This document shows positions 1 to 7,812 of a stretch of DNA of 64,000 nt, in pieces. The translations under genes and the position numbers were made by a program. Where the stretch lies: IMG/VR virus record IMGVR_UViG_3300035182_002586, positions 363,585 through 427,584 of that record; one strand, written 5' to 3'. Each line of letters starts with the position of its first letter. Positions within the stretch are counted from its first letter, which is position 1. The notes below the pieces were generated by a model, which was given only the letters and a program-made list of their open reading frames with translations, was not told where the DNA came from and made no database searches. This DNA comes from a virus.

Positions 1-678
1 AGTGTCCAGCCCCTTGCGTTGTCTCTGCCTCGGGCTGAGTTGCTTGTAAACGGCTGGATTACCGTGCCAGTAATCTCCGGTTTGGATCACAACTCCCAGG
101 GAGGGGATAAGAAAGTCCACGGTGAAGTCCCCCACCTGTCCCTGTGCGACGAAATCCACCGTGAGGCGTTCTAGTACCCCTCTGACCCAAGCCTCAATTT
201 TCGTCTCCCGTCGTTGAAACTTGCGAAGCCTCTCTGGTGAGGCAGCTCGGAGCTTGGCCTTGTACTCCTCTGCCTGAGTTGGACCGTACGTTTCTTCGTA
301 GGAGCGCCCCGCTTTAGACTGGACGTGTGCTCTGATCCCACGTGTGATCTCAGCGACGTACTTGGGATCTTGGTAGAGGTGTTTGACCCTGTGGACAGGG
401 TTCGCTTCACCTCGCTGCTGCTCTCCGAACTCGGGGTGCACACGATGCCATCGACAAAGAGGGTTTCGGTCCCCCTCCAACCATGGCTTGTCCCTCTCAG
501 AAAGCGTCTTGGTACGTAGCCCATGCCGACGTAGTTCACGCTGGATCGTTGCGGACCCGCAGTGGAAAAACGTCTTCAAATCTGACAGCCGTGCGTCTGG
601 ATTCGCAGCCAGTACGGCTTCCAGTTCGGCTTTGGGTATCTCTCGCCCAGGCATTGTTCCTACATCTGAGCCTGGCAT
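1..678 (-). CDS. Homing endonuclease, Vsr-like (partial, runs off left edge)
   Basis: The minus strand is open from an ATG at 678 to the window edge (226 codons, no stop), so the C-terminus is missing. An N-terminal basic helical region is followed by a core with a PD-(D/E)XK/Vsr-like pattern: residues reading TVDFLIPSLGVVIQTGDYWH, where the Asp in VDF and the D-Y-W-H near the end resemble the catalytic site of Vsr-type (EDxHD) phage homing nucleases. It lies 11 bp downstream of the Dps-like gene, a typical position for a free-standing homing nuclease. The function is inferred from motif resemblance only. Confidence 0.7.
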   Translation of the reverse strand, partial: MPGSDVGTMPGREIPKAELEAVLAANPDARLSDLKTFFHCGSATIQRELRRHGLRTKTLSERDKPWLEGDRNPLCRWHRVHPEFGEQQRGEANPVHRVKHLYQDPKYVAEITRGIRAHVQSKAGRSYEETYGPTQAEEYKAKLRAASPERLRKFQRRETKIEAWVRGVLERLTVDFVAQGQVGDFTVDFLIPSLGVVIQTGDYWHGNPAVYKQLSPRQRQRKGLDT

Positions 679-689
679 AAGAGCAATCT

Positions 690-1418
690 CTAGCGGCAGT
701 CGTACTTGTAGCCCGACTGAGAAGCCGTCTTCGCCGTCCTCTGGTTCAGGAGGTAGACGAACTCCTCGTGCTTGTCGGCGATGCCCTGGAGCATGTTGTC
801 CGTGCCCGACGAGAGCATGTTGAGGGCCGTCAGGTCCGCCCTCACAGCCTCGACGAGCGCGATGGCCATCTTCACGACCGCCAGACTGCACGCAGGGAAG
901 TTCGCAGGCCCTTCGAGACCTTCCGGCTGCGCGTAGGCCACGAGAACCGCCTGGTGGGCCATCTGGATGACCGGACCCACGTACTCGACGCCCCCCGTGC
1001 TGACCGTGCGCTCGGCCCACGAGTCGATCAGCCCGTTCGTGTCGTTGTAGAGGCGATCGAAGAGAAGGTGGTCCCCGTAGTAGTCCGGGCCCCTCGTCTG
1101 CCAGTGGTGCGTCTGGTGGATGACGGTCTCCGCCCGGAGCATCGACAGCAGCACGCCCATGAGCCCGAAGGGACCCGCGTACTGCGCCTTCAAGAGCCCG
1201 AAGACCTTCTCCGGAGACGCTCCCGCAAGCCACTGTGACGGCGGCAGCATGAGCGGCGTGTCTGCGCCGACCGCCGCCGTCTTCGGACGTGCGGATGCAA
1301 TCGGAGCCCCATCGACGGTCTGACCGGGGAGGTAGGGCGGACCGTGCGCGAAGTGGTTGTACTGCGTAGGGTCGTGCCAGATCGCGTAGGCTGCCGCGCC
1401 GTTGGGATCGTGAGCCAT
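690..1418 (-). CDS. Dps/ferritin-like protein
   Basis: 242 residues. The start ATG at 1418 overlaps the upstream stop (ATGA). The first ~65 residues are a Pro/Ala-rich extension. Residues ~75-215 look like a four-helix ferritin fold, with the Dps signature HHWQTRGPDYYGDHLLFD at about 104-121 followed by a WAER segment. In the Dps family the matching His, Asp and Glu residues bind iron at the ferroxidase site, and the protein protects or condenses DNA. Here it sits at the downstream end of a virion gene run, so a packaged or structural role is possible. The C-terminal tail is basic/polar and ends in KYDCR. Confidence 0.72.
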   Translation of the reverse strand: MAHDPNGAAAYAIWHDPTQYNHFAHGPPYLPGQTVDGAPIASARPKTAAVGADTPLMLPPSQWLAGASPEKVFGLLKAQYAGPFGLMGVLLSMLRAETVIHQTHHWQTRGPDYYGDHLLFDRLYNDTNGLIDSWAERTVSTGGVEYVGPVIQMAHQAVLVAYAQPEGLEGPANFPACSLAVVKMAIALVEAVRADLTALNMLSSGTDNMLQGIADKHEEFVYLLNQRTAKTASQSGYKYDCR

Positions 1419-1750
1419 CACTTCACCGCCTTGTCCTTCAGCAGCGTACGGAGGTGCTCGATGTCGCCCGGGAAGATCCAGCCTTCCCACGCCTTCGTGA
1501 GCTTGGCCTCCGCCGCCTTGAACGCGGGACCAACCTTCGGATCGAGCGCGATGGGAGAGTCGGACTCCAGGGCACTCAGCTCGATGTGGGCGTCCTGGAG
1601 GAGCTTCCCCGCTTCCTTGAGGGCGTGCTCGATCTTCGCGAGCTGCGCGAGGTACTTGGGCACGTTGGCCTGGAGCTGCTCCGGGTGCGGGACGACCCTG
1701 GCAAGGACCTCTCGCGACTGCTGAATGAGACTGGCCTGACGAGCGTGCAT
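1418..1750 (-). CDS. Small helical protein in virion gene run
   Basis: 110 residues. The ATG at 1750 is chosen because AGGAG lies 7-8 nt upstream; a longer reading exists but lacks this. The sequence is rich in Ala, Leu, Lys and Glu and is probably mostly helical. It overlaps the Dps-like gene by 4 bp (ATGA) and lies 39 bp after the preceding gene, so it is probably co-transcribed. The family is not recognised. Confidence 0.7.
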   Translation of the reverse strand: MHARQASLIQQSREVLARVVPHPEQLQANVPKYLAQLAKIEHALKEAGKLLQDAHIELSALESDSPIALDPKVGPAFKAAEAKLTKAWEGWIFPGDIEHLRTLLKDKAVK

Positions 1751-1789
1751 GGGGGCTCTCCTACAGGGCGTCTTTGACAAGGAACTTTA

Positions 1790-2416
1790 TCAAGACGGCC
1801 CCTTCTCGCGGATCTTCCGGAGAGCAGCGGAAGCTGCCCCAACCCCACCAGCCTGCCCCTCGTCCTTCTGGACGTTCACGTAGTCCTTCACGTCGGTGGG
1901 CTTGATGGTGGACGGGATGAAGAGGGGGGCGTCTCCCGAGGGGGCATCCGAGGCCGGCTTTTCGGCACGCGCAGCCGAGGAGGCTCCTCCACTGCCGGCG
2001 GAAACCCCGCGGATGAGCGCCGCCATCTCGTTGAAGCGTTCCTGCTGCACGATCAGCACGGCCGCAAATGCCTGGTCACGGTGCGACATCTCTTCGCGAA
2101 GCAGACGGTTCTGCTCCTCCAGGGCCGAAACGAGAGCCGTGGGAGGTGCTGCCGCCGTGGGGACGGGGGGTGGGGGTGCAGCCACCGTAGGAACGGGAAG
2201 CGGAGCGGGGTGAGGCATTCCGTGAGGTGCCGCCGAATGAATCGACCCCCCGTGGAACTGGAACAAGAGACGCTGGCTGATGAGACGCCACAGGTCCTTG
2301 GAACGGTGAGCCTTCTCTGCGGAGATGGACACCACCACACCATGTGGCACGTCAACGAAGATATCCTCGATGAGGATCGTCCCTGTCTTCGTGTTGATCA
2401 CCTTCACATCGTTCAT
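1790..2416 (-). CDS. Virion-associated protein with Pro/Ala-rich linker
   Basis: 208 residues, start ATG at 2416 overlapping the upstream stop (ATGA). The N-terminal ~75 residues are a compact beta-rich segment (INTKTGTILIEDIFVDVP). A low-complexity Pro/Ala/Val linker, a short coiled-coil (LEEQNRLLREEMSHRDQ) and a Ser/Ala/Gly-rich tail follow. This domain-linker-coil layout is common in phage structural accessory proteins. No enzymatic motif is seen. Confidence 0.7.
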   Translation of the reverse strand: MNDVKVINTKTGTILIEDIFVDVPHGVVVSISAEKAHRSKDLWRLISQRLLFQFHGGSIHSAAPHGMPHPAPLPVPTVAAPPPPVPTAAAPPTALVSALEEQNRLLREEMSHRDQAFAAVLIVQQERFNEMAALIRGVSAGSGGASSAARAEKPASDAPSGDAPLFIPSTIKPTDVKDYVNVQKDEGQAGGVGAASAALRKIREKGPS

Positions 2417-2928
2417 CACTTGGACCTGAATGCGGCTGCGACCTGGCGTTGAAGGTCTCGTTTGATGGCCTTCTTGATGTGCTCGCGAGCTTCCTTGCGA
2501 GCCTTCTCGATGATGGTCGTCGGCTCGTGACCCGGGTGGATCCACTTACCGTTCTTCATCGACCGCGGCGTAGCCGAGCGGAAAATCAGCTCTCCCTCTT
2601 CCGTGATGATCGGGATGGGAGCCCGAGCCTTTACGAGCCACCGCATCTGCCCACCCTCGCGACCCATGAGAAGGGGTCGGAACGCCGGGTGGTTTGCCGT
2701 GATCTGAATGCTCGATGCTTTCGCGACGACCTTCAACGCCCGACTGAGCGCGGCCCGCGCGCGCGTCGAGAAGGTCGTCTGCATCATGATGTTGTTCTTG
2801 ACCCTCTTCATCACGTCAGCCCGGAGCTTGCGGAGAACCGCTTCCGGGTCGATCTTCCTCAGGGCTGCCGCTGAGGTGACGAGGGGCTTGAGGTTGATCT
2901 GCCCAACGGTGACGAACGGGTGCGCCAC
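2416..2928 (-). CDS. Putative neck/tail-completion-type structural protein
   Basis: 170 residues, very basic in its C-terminal third. The segment GKWIHPGHEPTTIIEKA followed by a basic amphipathic helix resembles the ending of HK97-gp10-like or neck/tail-completion proteins, where a G-x-W-x-H-P-G turn precedes a long helix. The resemblance is by eye only. It is translationally coupled to the next gene and 3 bp downstream of the zinc-motif structural protein. Confidence 0.6.
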   Translation of the reverse strand: MAHPFVTVGQINLKPLVTSAAALRKIDPEAVLRKLRADVMKRVKNNIMMQTTFSTRARAALSRALKVVAKASSIQITANHPAFRPLLMGREGGQMRWLVKARAPIPIITEEGELIFRSATPRSMKNGKWIHPGHEPTTIIEKARKEAREHIKKAIKRDLQRQVAAAFRSK

Positions 2929-2931
2929 GGG

Positions 2932-4287
2932 CTAGTACTCCAGGTTCTCCCAAGCGATCGTGCGGCCGCGAAGCTGCTGCTCACTCGGGATGTTGGGCTT
3001 GTTGGTGACACCAGAGGACGCCTCGTTCTCTGGGCCGTCCGGTGCGAACTGCACCGCGGGCGCGTGTAGAGGAGATCCCACCGGCACCTTGTATCGGATG
3101 TCCTTCTCGTCGAGGTGCCCGACCGTGAAGTGCTGCTGGATGATGTTCCCGCGGTTGTTCGGGAAGCGCACCCCGCCCACCGAGTAGCGCTCGCCGTTCA
3201 CCTTCACGATGAAGTCGCGATGCGCGAGGATGGGGGTGGGCCCGGTCCAGGTCTCGTAGGAGTGCTCGACCGTTCGACCCAGTTCCGTCTGCGAGATCTT
3301 CCGTTCGGCGTCGTCGGGGGCAACGATGAGGTCGTACGGTCCCTCATACCCCCCAAGAATGCCCGTGCCGTAGCAGTTCAGGCAGTCGTTCTGCGGCTGC
3401 TTGTGCTGCTCGCTAGGGTCACAGGGGCACGGTACCCCAACGTTCTTGCGAAGGAACGCCTTCACACGCTCGCCGCCCTGCTCCAAGATCCACCGGTTGC
3501 GACGAACCGCTTCGCGCCAGATGTAGTCGAGCTTCTCAACTTCGTAGGACGAGGCAGCGGCCGCACTCTCCAGAGGGGTCTCCACGAGGTCCTGAGGTTG
3601 AACCGTGGCGAGGTCGAGGTTGATCGGGATGCCGACCGTGGCCACCCGCCAGAACACCCTCTGCGCCAGGTCCGTCTTGAGGAGGGTCCGGGTGTAGCGG
3701 TAGTAGCAGACCACCCGGCTGTTCGGACCCGGAATCACCGCCGGGGTGAGGCTCTGCGTCCCGACCTCCGGGAACATGCGAGGGTCAATTTCGACCTCCC
3801 CCGCCTTCCCGAAGACACGGAGCACCCGCGCCTCCACACCGTCCACGAAGACACGAACGTCGAGCGGGTAATCCGCAGGGATCTGCTGCGACCCCTCCTT
3901 GACGATCGGCGAGTGGAGGGTCCGGAAGACGTACCTCGGCGCATCCTGCCCGGAAGCCGTCGCCAGACCCTTGAGGATGAACTGGTCGGAGACGTCCTCC
4001 TCCAAGAGCACGTTGTCCGTCTGGTCACGCCAGAACGTCGCCCCCACAGGTAGGTCGGTCACCCGCTCGAACGGGCCGAACTCCGAGTCGAACGACCGGT
4101 ACACGTTGACCCCGAGAATCCGGAACCGCCCGTTCACGGGGAGTTGGGCAGGGTCATCCCACTGGAGATCGAACACACCCGCGTGATACCCGCTCGACGA
4201 GAACAGGTTCAGCGGGGCCGCCGGCCAAGGCGCGCGTTCGATCTCCAGGGGCCCGGGGGTCCGGTCTCGTTGCGTCGAGTAGGGCAT
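2932..4287 (-). CDS. Virion structural protein with a four-Cys motif
   Basis: 451 residues. The N-terminal half is beta-rich with Ig-like patterning (DLQWDDPAQLPVNGRFRILG). The second half starts with a helical stretch, then a Cys cluster PCPCD...DCLNCYGTG that resembles one DnaJ-type zinc repeat. In many phage baseplate or neck proteins such a motif holds the fold together with a metal ion. Its place at the head of a run of structural genes supports a virion role; the exact component is unknown. Confidence 0.68.
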   Translation of the reverse strand: MPYSTQRDRTPGPLEIERAPWPAAPLNLFSSSGYHAGVFDLQWDDPAQLPVNGRFRILGVNVYRSFDSEFGPFERVTDLPVGATFWRDQTDNVLLEEDVSDQFILKGLATASGQDAPRYVFRTLHSPIVKEGSQQIPADYPLDVRVFVDGVEARVLRVFGKAGEVEIDPRMFPEVGTQSLTPAVIPGPNSRVVCYYRYTRTLLKTDLAQRVFWRVATVGIPINLDLATVQPQDLVETPLESAAAASSYEVEKLDYIWREAVRRNRWILEQGGERVKAFLRKNVGVPCPCDPSEQHKQPQNDCLNCYGTGILGGYEGPYDLIVAPDDAERKISQTELGRTVEHSYETWTGPTPILAHRDFIVKVNGERYSVGGVRFPNNRGNIIQQHFTVGHLDEKDIRYKVPVGSPLHAPAVQFAPDGPENEASSGVTNKPNIPSEQQLRGRTIAWENLEY

Positions 4288-4323
4288 CGGGCCTCCTCAA
4301 ACCGGCCCGGACAAGTGGAAACG

Positions 4324-4656
4324 TCAGGAAGCGGCGGCCGCCTGCGCAGCCTGACCGTTCGGGGCATCTCCCTGGGGGACGAGAACCCGGATCTTGCCCG
4401 TACCCGCGTCGATCTCGACCGGCGTGGAGGGCGCGACGCCACGGTCGCTGAGGACCTTCTCGAAGAGCCGCTGACGCTCCACGTCGATCTGACGCGCCGC
4501 GACCATGATCTTGACCTTCTCGGCCTCCACATCGAGGAGCTGTGCTCCGAGGCGCATCCGCGCCGACTCCAGATCGCCGAAGCGCTGGAGGATGGCCGGG
4601 TCGATGGGGTCTTCGACGGACAGGCGCTTGGTGTTCGGATCCACTTCGGTGCTCAT
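4324..4656 (-). CDS. Small coiled-coil protein
   Basis: 110 residues. ATG at 4656 is preferred over the in-frame ATG at 4668 because GGAGAT lies 3-4 nt upstream of it. The middle (residues ~25-75) is heptad-like, charged and Ala/Leu-rich, so probably a coiled coil. The end is Ala-rich (GQAAQAAAAS). It is divergent from the plus-strand gene at 4739. No family is recognised. Confidence 0.68.
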   Translation of the reverse strand: MSTEVDPNTKRLSVEDPIDPAILQRFGDLESARMRLGAQLLDVEAEKVKIMVAARQIDVERQRLFEKVLSDRGVAPSTPVEIDAGTGKIRVLVPQGDAPNGQAAQAAAAS

Positions 4657-4671
4657 TTCGATCTCCATCTG

Positions 4672-4703
4672 GATGGATCGGTGCGGGGGCCGATCGGTAG
4701 TCC
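4672..4703 (+). promoter_or_regulatory. Bipartite GATGGATCG-15-GGTAGTCC element
   Basis: GATGGATCG at 4672-4680, a 15-bp spacer, then GGTAGTCC at 4696-4703. This matches the element repeated before minus-strand genes at 53.9 and 58-63 kb. It lies 35 bp before the ATG at 4739, which has its own AAGGAG, so in this copy the element is clearly upstream of the ribosome binding site. That supports a promoter rather than a translational signal. Confidence 0.6.
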
Positions 4704-4738
4704 GCAGTAGGGTGTTTCTACAAGGAGAACCTCGACCG

Positions 4739-5032
4739 ATGGACCTTATGACCATGCCCAAAGGGGCACCTTCTCTGCACGCACTGAACAACGCAACCTC
4801 CGGAAATCTATTGGATTTCGCGGGGTATTGCCGACAGCACGGCTTCACGGCGTCGGTCGTCGTTCAGACGGAAGGTCTGCATGACGACGAGGCGGTCCTG
4901 CACCTGCACGCAGCCAACGCCTTCGGGCGGACCACGCACTTCGAGTCCCATCAGCTCACGGGGCGAGCGGCGAAGGCCGCCCGGGACCTCAAGAACCTGT
5001 CTCCGGATCTGACCTTCCGCTTCCGCCTGTAG
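4739..5032 (+). CDS. Small protein of unknown function
   Basis: 97 residues on the plus strand, against the flow of the neighbouring genes. The start ATG has AAGGAG 10 nt upstream and a bipartite promoter-like element further up. The sequence looks like a compact alpha/beta protein (TASVVVQTEGLHDDEAVLHL). Its 3' end overlaps the convergent zinc-finger gene by 44 bp. No family is recognised. Confidence 0.7.
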   Translation: MDLMTMPKGAPSLHALNNATSGNLLDFAGYCRQHGFTASVVVQTEGLHDDEAVLHLHAANAFGRTTHFESHQLTGRAAKAARDLKNLSPDLTFRFRL

Positions 5033-5390
5033 ACGGAGGAGGGACCTCAGCCTTCGTCTCGTACCTCTTCGCCAAAACGATCAGGACCCGCCGCCACACA
5101 CGTAACGGGATCCCGTGCTGACGGATCAGCTCCCTGCGGGCTCGCTCCGACTGCGAGTTCGGGCAGGTGTGGAGGTGATGGTCGGAACGACGGCGACACA
5201 AGCGGCAGACCGGCTCTTTTGGCGGCCCGACAGCTTCCTGTGCCTCTCTCGTCAACTGGTGGCGTGCCTTGCGGATCGCCTTCGGATCCGAACGATTGAC
5301 CCATGGGACGCAGGCCCGCCGATGTCGCCGCATCTGCGGGTACGTCCGGCAGGTGAACCCGCAGATGCAGGGGTGGATCCTGGTGGCCAT
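4989..5390 (-). CDS. Zinc-finger protein related to homing-nuclease N-terminus
   Basis: 133 residues from ATG 5390 (GGGAAG 8 nt upstream). Residues ~7-30 form a finger, PCICGFTCRTYPQMRRHRRAC, and residues ~60-80 a second, CRLCRRRSDHHLHTCPN. The first finger closely matches one in the large Vsr-like nuclease at 6313-7785 (PCLCGFEAMSATQMKRHRTSC). No nuclease core follows. This could be a nucleic-acid-binding protein derived from, or donating to, the nuclease. Confidence 0.7.
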   Translation of the reverse strand: MATRIHPCICGFTCRTYPQMRRHRRACVPWVNRSDPKAIRKARHQLTREAQEAVGPPKEPVCRLCRRRSDHHLHTCPNSQSERARRELIRQHGIPLRVWRRVLIVLAKRYETKAEVPPPSTGGSGRSDPETGS

Positions 5391-5435
5391 GGCTCGCACT
5401 TCCCAAGGGAGCTACCCCTCGTCGCAGCATGGTGA

Positions 5436-5461
5436 TTCCCGGGTGCTTGTGCACCCGGGAA
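5436..5461. other. Perfect 11-bp hairpin in leader region
   Basis: TTCCCGGGTGC, loop TTGT, GCACCCGGGAA. It lies between the end of the 100-residue gene (5521) and the start of the zinc-finger gene (5390). No T-run follows on either strand, so it is not a classical intrinsic terminator. It may be a processed or regulatory leader structure. Confidence 0.45.
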
Positions 5462-5505
5462 CCGTCCCACCAAGCCGCAAAGTGCCCTCCATTCAAGGCG
5501 TTAGG

Positions 5506-5511
5506 TACACC
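5506..5511 (-). promoter_or_regulatory. GGTGTA motif
   Basis: GGTGTA on the minus strand just after the 5521 stop, upstream of the hairpin and the zinc-finger gene. It belongs to the repeated GGTGTA class. The first obvious gene start is 116 nt away, so assignment here is weaker than for other copies. Confidence 0.35.
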
Positions 5512-5520
5512 AGCTTCACG

Positions 5521-5823
5521 CTACGCGTTCAGGAACGGCGACTCGATGCGGACAAACGGGAAGCACCGAAGCCCCCGGATCGCGTACACGATCGCGTCAC
5601 GCATCGCAGGCGGAGCCTTCCGCGCCTCTTCCGGAGTCATCCCCTCCGCGAACCGGATGACCAGCAAGTGCTCGCCTGCCTCGGACATCCGCATCTCCAA
5701 GGACGACACGTGCTCCACCTTGTGTCCGTCCACGAGCAGGTCGCCCGAGACTTGAAAGGGGAACGCTCCTGGTGCCACGTGTAGGTCCAGGTTCACAGAG
5801 ATACGATGGGCGAGGGAAGACAT
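5521..5823 (-). CDS. Small protein of unknown function
   Basis: 100 residues, start ATG 5823 with AGGAG 3 nt upstream. It reads as a small alpha/beta protein: two beta stretches (ISVNLDLHVAP, HLLVIRFAEGM) followed by a helix (TPEEARKAPPAMRDAIVYAI). It is divergent from the plus-strand gene at 5852; the 28-bp gap contains a GGTGT...ACACC dyad. Confidence 0.68.
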   Translation of the reverse strand: MSSLAHRISVNLDLHVAPGAFPFQVSGDLLVDGHKVEHVSSLEMRMSEAGEHLLVIRFAEGMTPEEARKAPPAMRDAIVYAIRGLRCFPFVRIESPFLNA

Positions 5824-5835
5824 GAACTCCTAGAC

Positions 5836-5841
5836 GGTGTA
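5836..5841 (+). promoter_or_regulatory. GGTGTA motif in divergent intergenic region
   Basis: GGTGTA 10 nt before the ATG at 5852. It is part of a dyad GGTGTAGTAGACACC spanning 5836-5850. The stretch CTAGACGGTGTAG is shared with the copy before the DUF4419 gene near 60.19 kb. Confidence 0.45.
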
Positions 5842-5851
5842 GTAGACACCC

Positions 5852-6316
5852 ATGAGCCAAGGTGTGTTGGTCGTGTCTCTGGCCGATGGGAAGGTGGTGG
5901 TTTCTGCTGGGGATGAAAAGCGTACCTTTGCCCACGAGGACACGGAGAAGATCGGAGATTTCCTAGCGGAGCAAGAGCCGCACCGCATCATGTACTCTTC
6001 GTCGGTGAGCCACCCCGACGAGTACGGGTTCCCCGAGGACTTCAACCTGGACCCGTTTCTCGCGAAGGCCGAAGCACACGCCAGGATGAAGACGGCGGTG
6101 AGGTTCCCACCCCACCCTCTACAGGAGGCCACCGAAGCTCTCGAAGCGGCCACCGCCTCGGCACCCAAGGACAGACCTGTCGCGGTGCTGTTCCTCCAGG
6201 CGGGCAAAGAGGGTCAGGACGCCCTCGTCGAGTTCGCAGGCGAGTCCGAGCTGGAGATGTTCCTTGGGGGTATGCGGTACGCGAGGAACCTCGCCAAGCT
6301 CACGTCGAAGGACTAG
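5852..6316 (+). CDS. Protein of unknown function
   Basis: 154 residues, acidic. It starts with a beta hairpin (VLVVSLADGKVVVSAG), has a helical, Ala/Glu-rich middle (LQEATEALEAATASAP), and ends with another beta stretch plus a helix. The gene is preceded by a GGTGTA element rather than a strong ribosome binding site. It converges with the nuclease gene at 6313, overlapping by 4 bp. Not recognised. Confidence 0.68.
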   Translation: MSQGVLVVSLADGKVVVSAGDEKRTFAHEDTEKIGDFLAEQEPHRIMYSSSVSHPDEYGFPEDFNLDPFLAKAEAHARMKTAVRFPPHPLQEATEALEAATASAPKDRPVAVLFLQAGKEGQDALVEFAGESELEMFLGGMRYARNLAKLTSKD

Positions 6317-7785
6317 GGCTTGTGTAGTTTCGACAGGAACTCTGCGACGCGCCCCTGTACTTCTTGGGGGTCTGCCTTGAGGTCGGACTCCCACACGACC
6401 AAGCAAGACACCCCGATGTCTGCGTAGGCTCCGATCAGCTCTTGTTCGTGATCGAAGTTCGCTTTGCCCGTGAACATTCGGGAGTGCCAAAAGTCCCCAA
6501 ACAACTCGACCGCTTTCGTAATACCCATTTTCGGGCGTGCGAGGTCCGGGCCGGGAAGAAGAAAATCGGGGTTCTTGTGTTGCCCCAGCTTAGGCAACCA
6601 CCGCCAGAATGTACCGTTCCCCGTGTAGAGAAGCTGTGGGACGAGTGCATGAAGCATCCGTTCGGACAGGTTCGGCCCCGATCGTACATTCGCACAGAGG
6701 GCTTTGAAAGCCACACCGGGGTCCATCATGGCATTGGGGACACCGTAGGTGTCCATACACGTAGCTTTGTACGACTCGACTGCCTTCACGTAGACTTCTG
6801 GGCTCTTCATGGGGTTATCGAACCCATACCGTTCCAAGCATACGGTGCGTCGTTTCTCCAGCACCTCTGCAAGTTGCAGAGGGTGTGTCACGCCGTACTT
6901 GCGCAAGAAAGTCTCAACGGCCCTATCCCAAAACCCGTCGATCTTTGCAGGATGATCGACCCCATACCTTTCTATGAGTGCCTCTCGGATCTTCGCTCGA
7001 CCTTCATCCGAGGCTAGAAAGTGGCTGCCGTACCGTCCTTCCATGGTGTCGTACTGTTGCTGACGCACACCAGGATGTTGTGCGGTCCAGTCTACACCCC
7101 AGCGCTTCTGGTTCGTCTGGCGTGTACGCCCCACAACCTCTGCCGAGGCACCAGGAGATGGCCCCCCGTACCGTTTAGTGTTGGTCGCAATGATACGCGC
7201 CCGCACCTCAGGAGAAGCTAACACCTCCCCCACGCCATACCTATCCAAGTTCGTAGCGCGTGTCTGTGCCCGAACGACAGGTGACTGCTGAGGGTTCTCC
7301 GCTCCACGACGTGCGAGATGTGTAGCTCGGATCTTAGCTTTTACGTCAGCACGAGAGAAAGGATTGTCCTCCCCCGTAAGCGACCGGTGGTTCGCTTTCG
7401 ACGCTGCTTGTACTTGAGCGAAAAGTGCGGACTCACGTGCGAAGTTGTTTTCCGCTCCGTACCTCTCTCTTAGCGTGGCTTTACGTCTTTCTTCAGCAGA
7501 CGTAATGCTTCGGGGGTTTACCACACCTTCGCCATGATTTCGTTGGAGGGTCTCCGCAAGACGCTCCATCTGCACCTCCCCCCGATCGCGCTCCGCCCAA
7601 CGTGTACACGATGTTCGATGGCGCTTCATCTGCGTAGCAGACATCGCCTCAAACCCACACAGACAGGGCCTTGGTCTGCGATCACCCAGTGCCTCTCGCC
7701 AGCCCTCACACACAGACTTGTGGCGAGAGTTGATCACGTCAGAGGTAGCGAAGTGCTTTTGGCAGTGGGGGCAAGTGACGGGCAC
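6313..7785 (-). CDS. Homing endonuclease with zinc fingers, YG repeats and Vsr-like core
   Basis: 490 residues from a GTG at 7785. Residues 1-65 hold two finger motifs (CPHCQKHF...H...C and PCLCGFEAMSATQMKRHRTSC). Residues ~105-375 hold about ten repeats centred on (R/K)(Y/W)G, such as ERYGVDHP, RKYGVTHP and ERYGFDNP, known from DNA-binding regions of phage homing nucleases. The C-terminal ~110 residues form a Vsr/EDxHD-type core with KAVELFGDFWHSRMF and CLVVWESDL. It probably cleaves and copies itself into phage DNA. It sits next to the fractured intein gene. Confidence 0.78.
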   Translation of the reverse strand: MPVTCPHCQKHFATSDVINSRHKSVCEGWREALGDRRPRPCLCGFEAMSATQMKRHRTSCTRWAERDRGEVQMERLAETLQRNHGEGVVNPRSITSAEERRKATLRERYGAENNFARESALFAQVQAASKANHRSLTGEDNPFSRADVKAKIRATHLARRGAENPQQSPVVRAQTRATNLDRYGVGEVLASPEVRARIIATNTKRYGGPSPGASAEVVGRTRQTNQKRWGVDWTAQHPGVRQQQYDTMEGRYGSHFLASDEGRAKIREALIERYGVDHPAKIDGFWDRAVETFLRKYGVTHPLQLAEVLEKRRTVCLERYGFDNPMKSPEVYVKAVESYKATCMDTYGVPNAMMDPGVAFKALCANVRSGPNLSERMLHALVPQLLYTGNGTFWRWLPKLGQHKNPDFLLPGPDLARPKMGITKAVELFGDFWHSRMFTGKANFDHEQELIGAYADIGVSCLVVWESDLKADPQEVQGRVAEFLSKLHKP

Positions 7786-7812
7786 ACAGGTGTTGTACCG
7801 TAGGGCCCTACG

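Noticed and set aside
171-539. A 122-residue minus-strand frame at the left edge
   Set aside because: It is an out-of-frame shadow of the Vsr-like nuclease, which is open from 678 to the edge; composition is Arg/Ser-rich with no motif.
4505-4738. Extending the plus-strand gene at 4739 upstream to 4505
   Set aside because: The extension overlaps the minus-strand coiled-coil gene and its promoter-like element, and the ribosome binding site fits ATG 4739.
5047-5496. 149-residue minus-strand frame overlapping the zinc-finger gene
   Set aside because: The zinc-finger frame (4989-5390) has Cys/His motifs and a ribosome site; the other frame has coding-unlike composition after its first ~30 codons.
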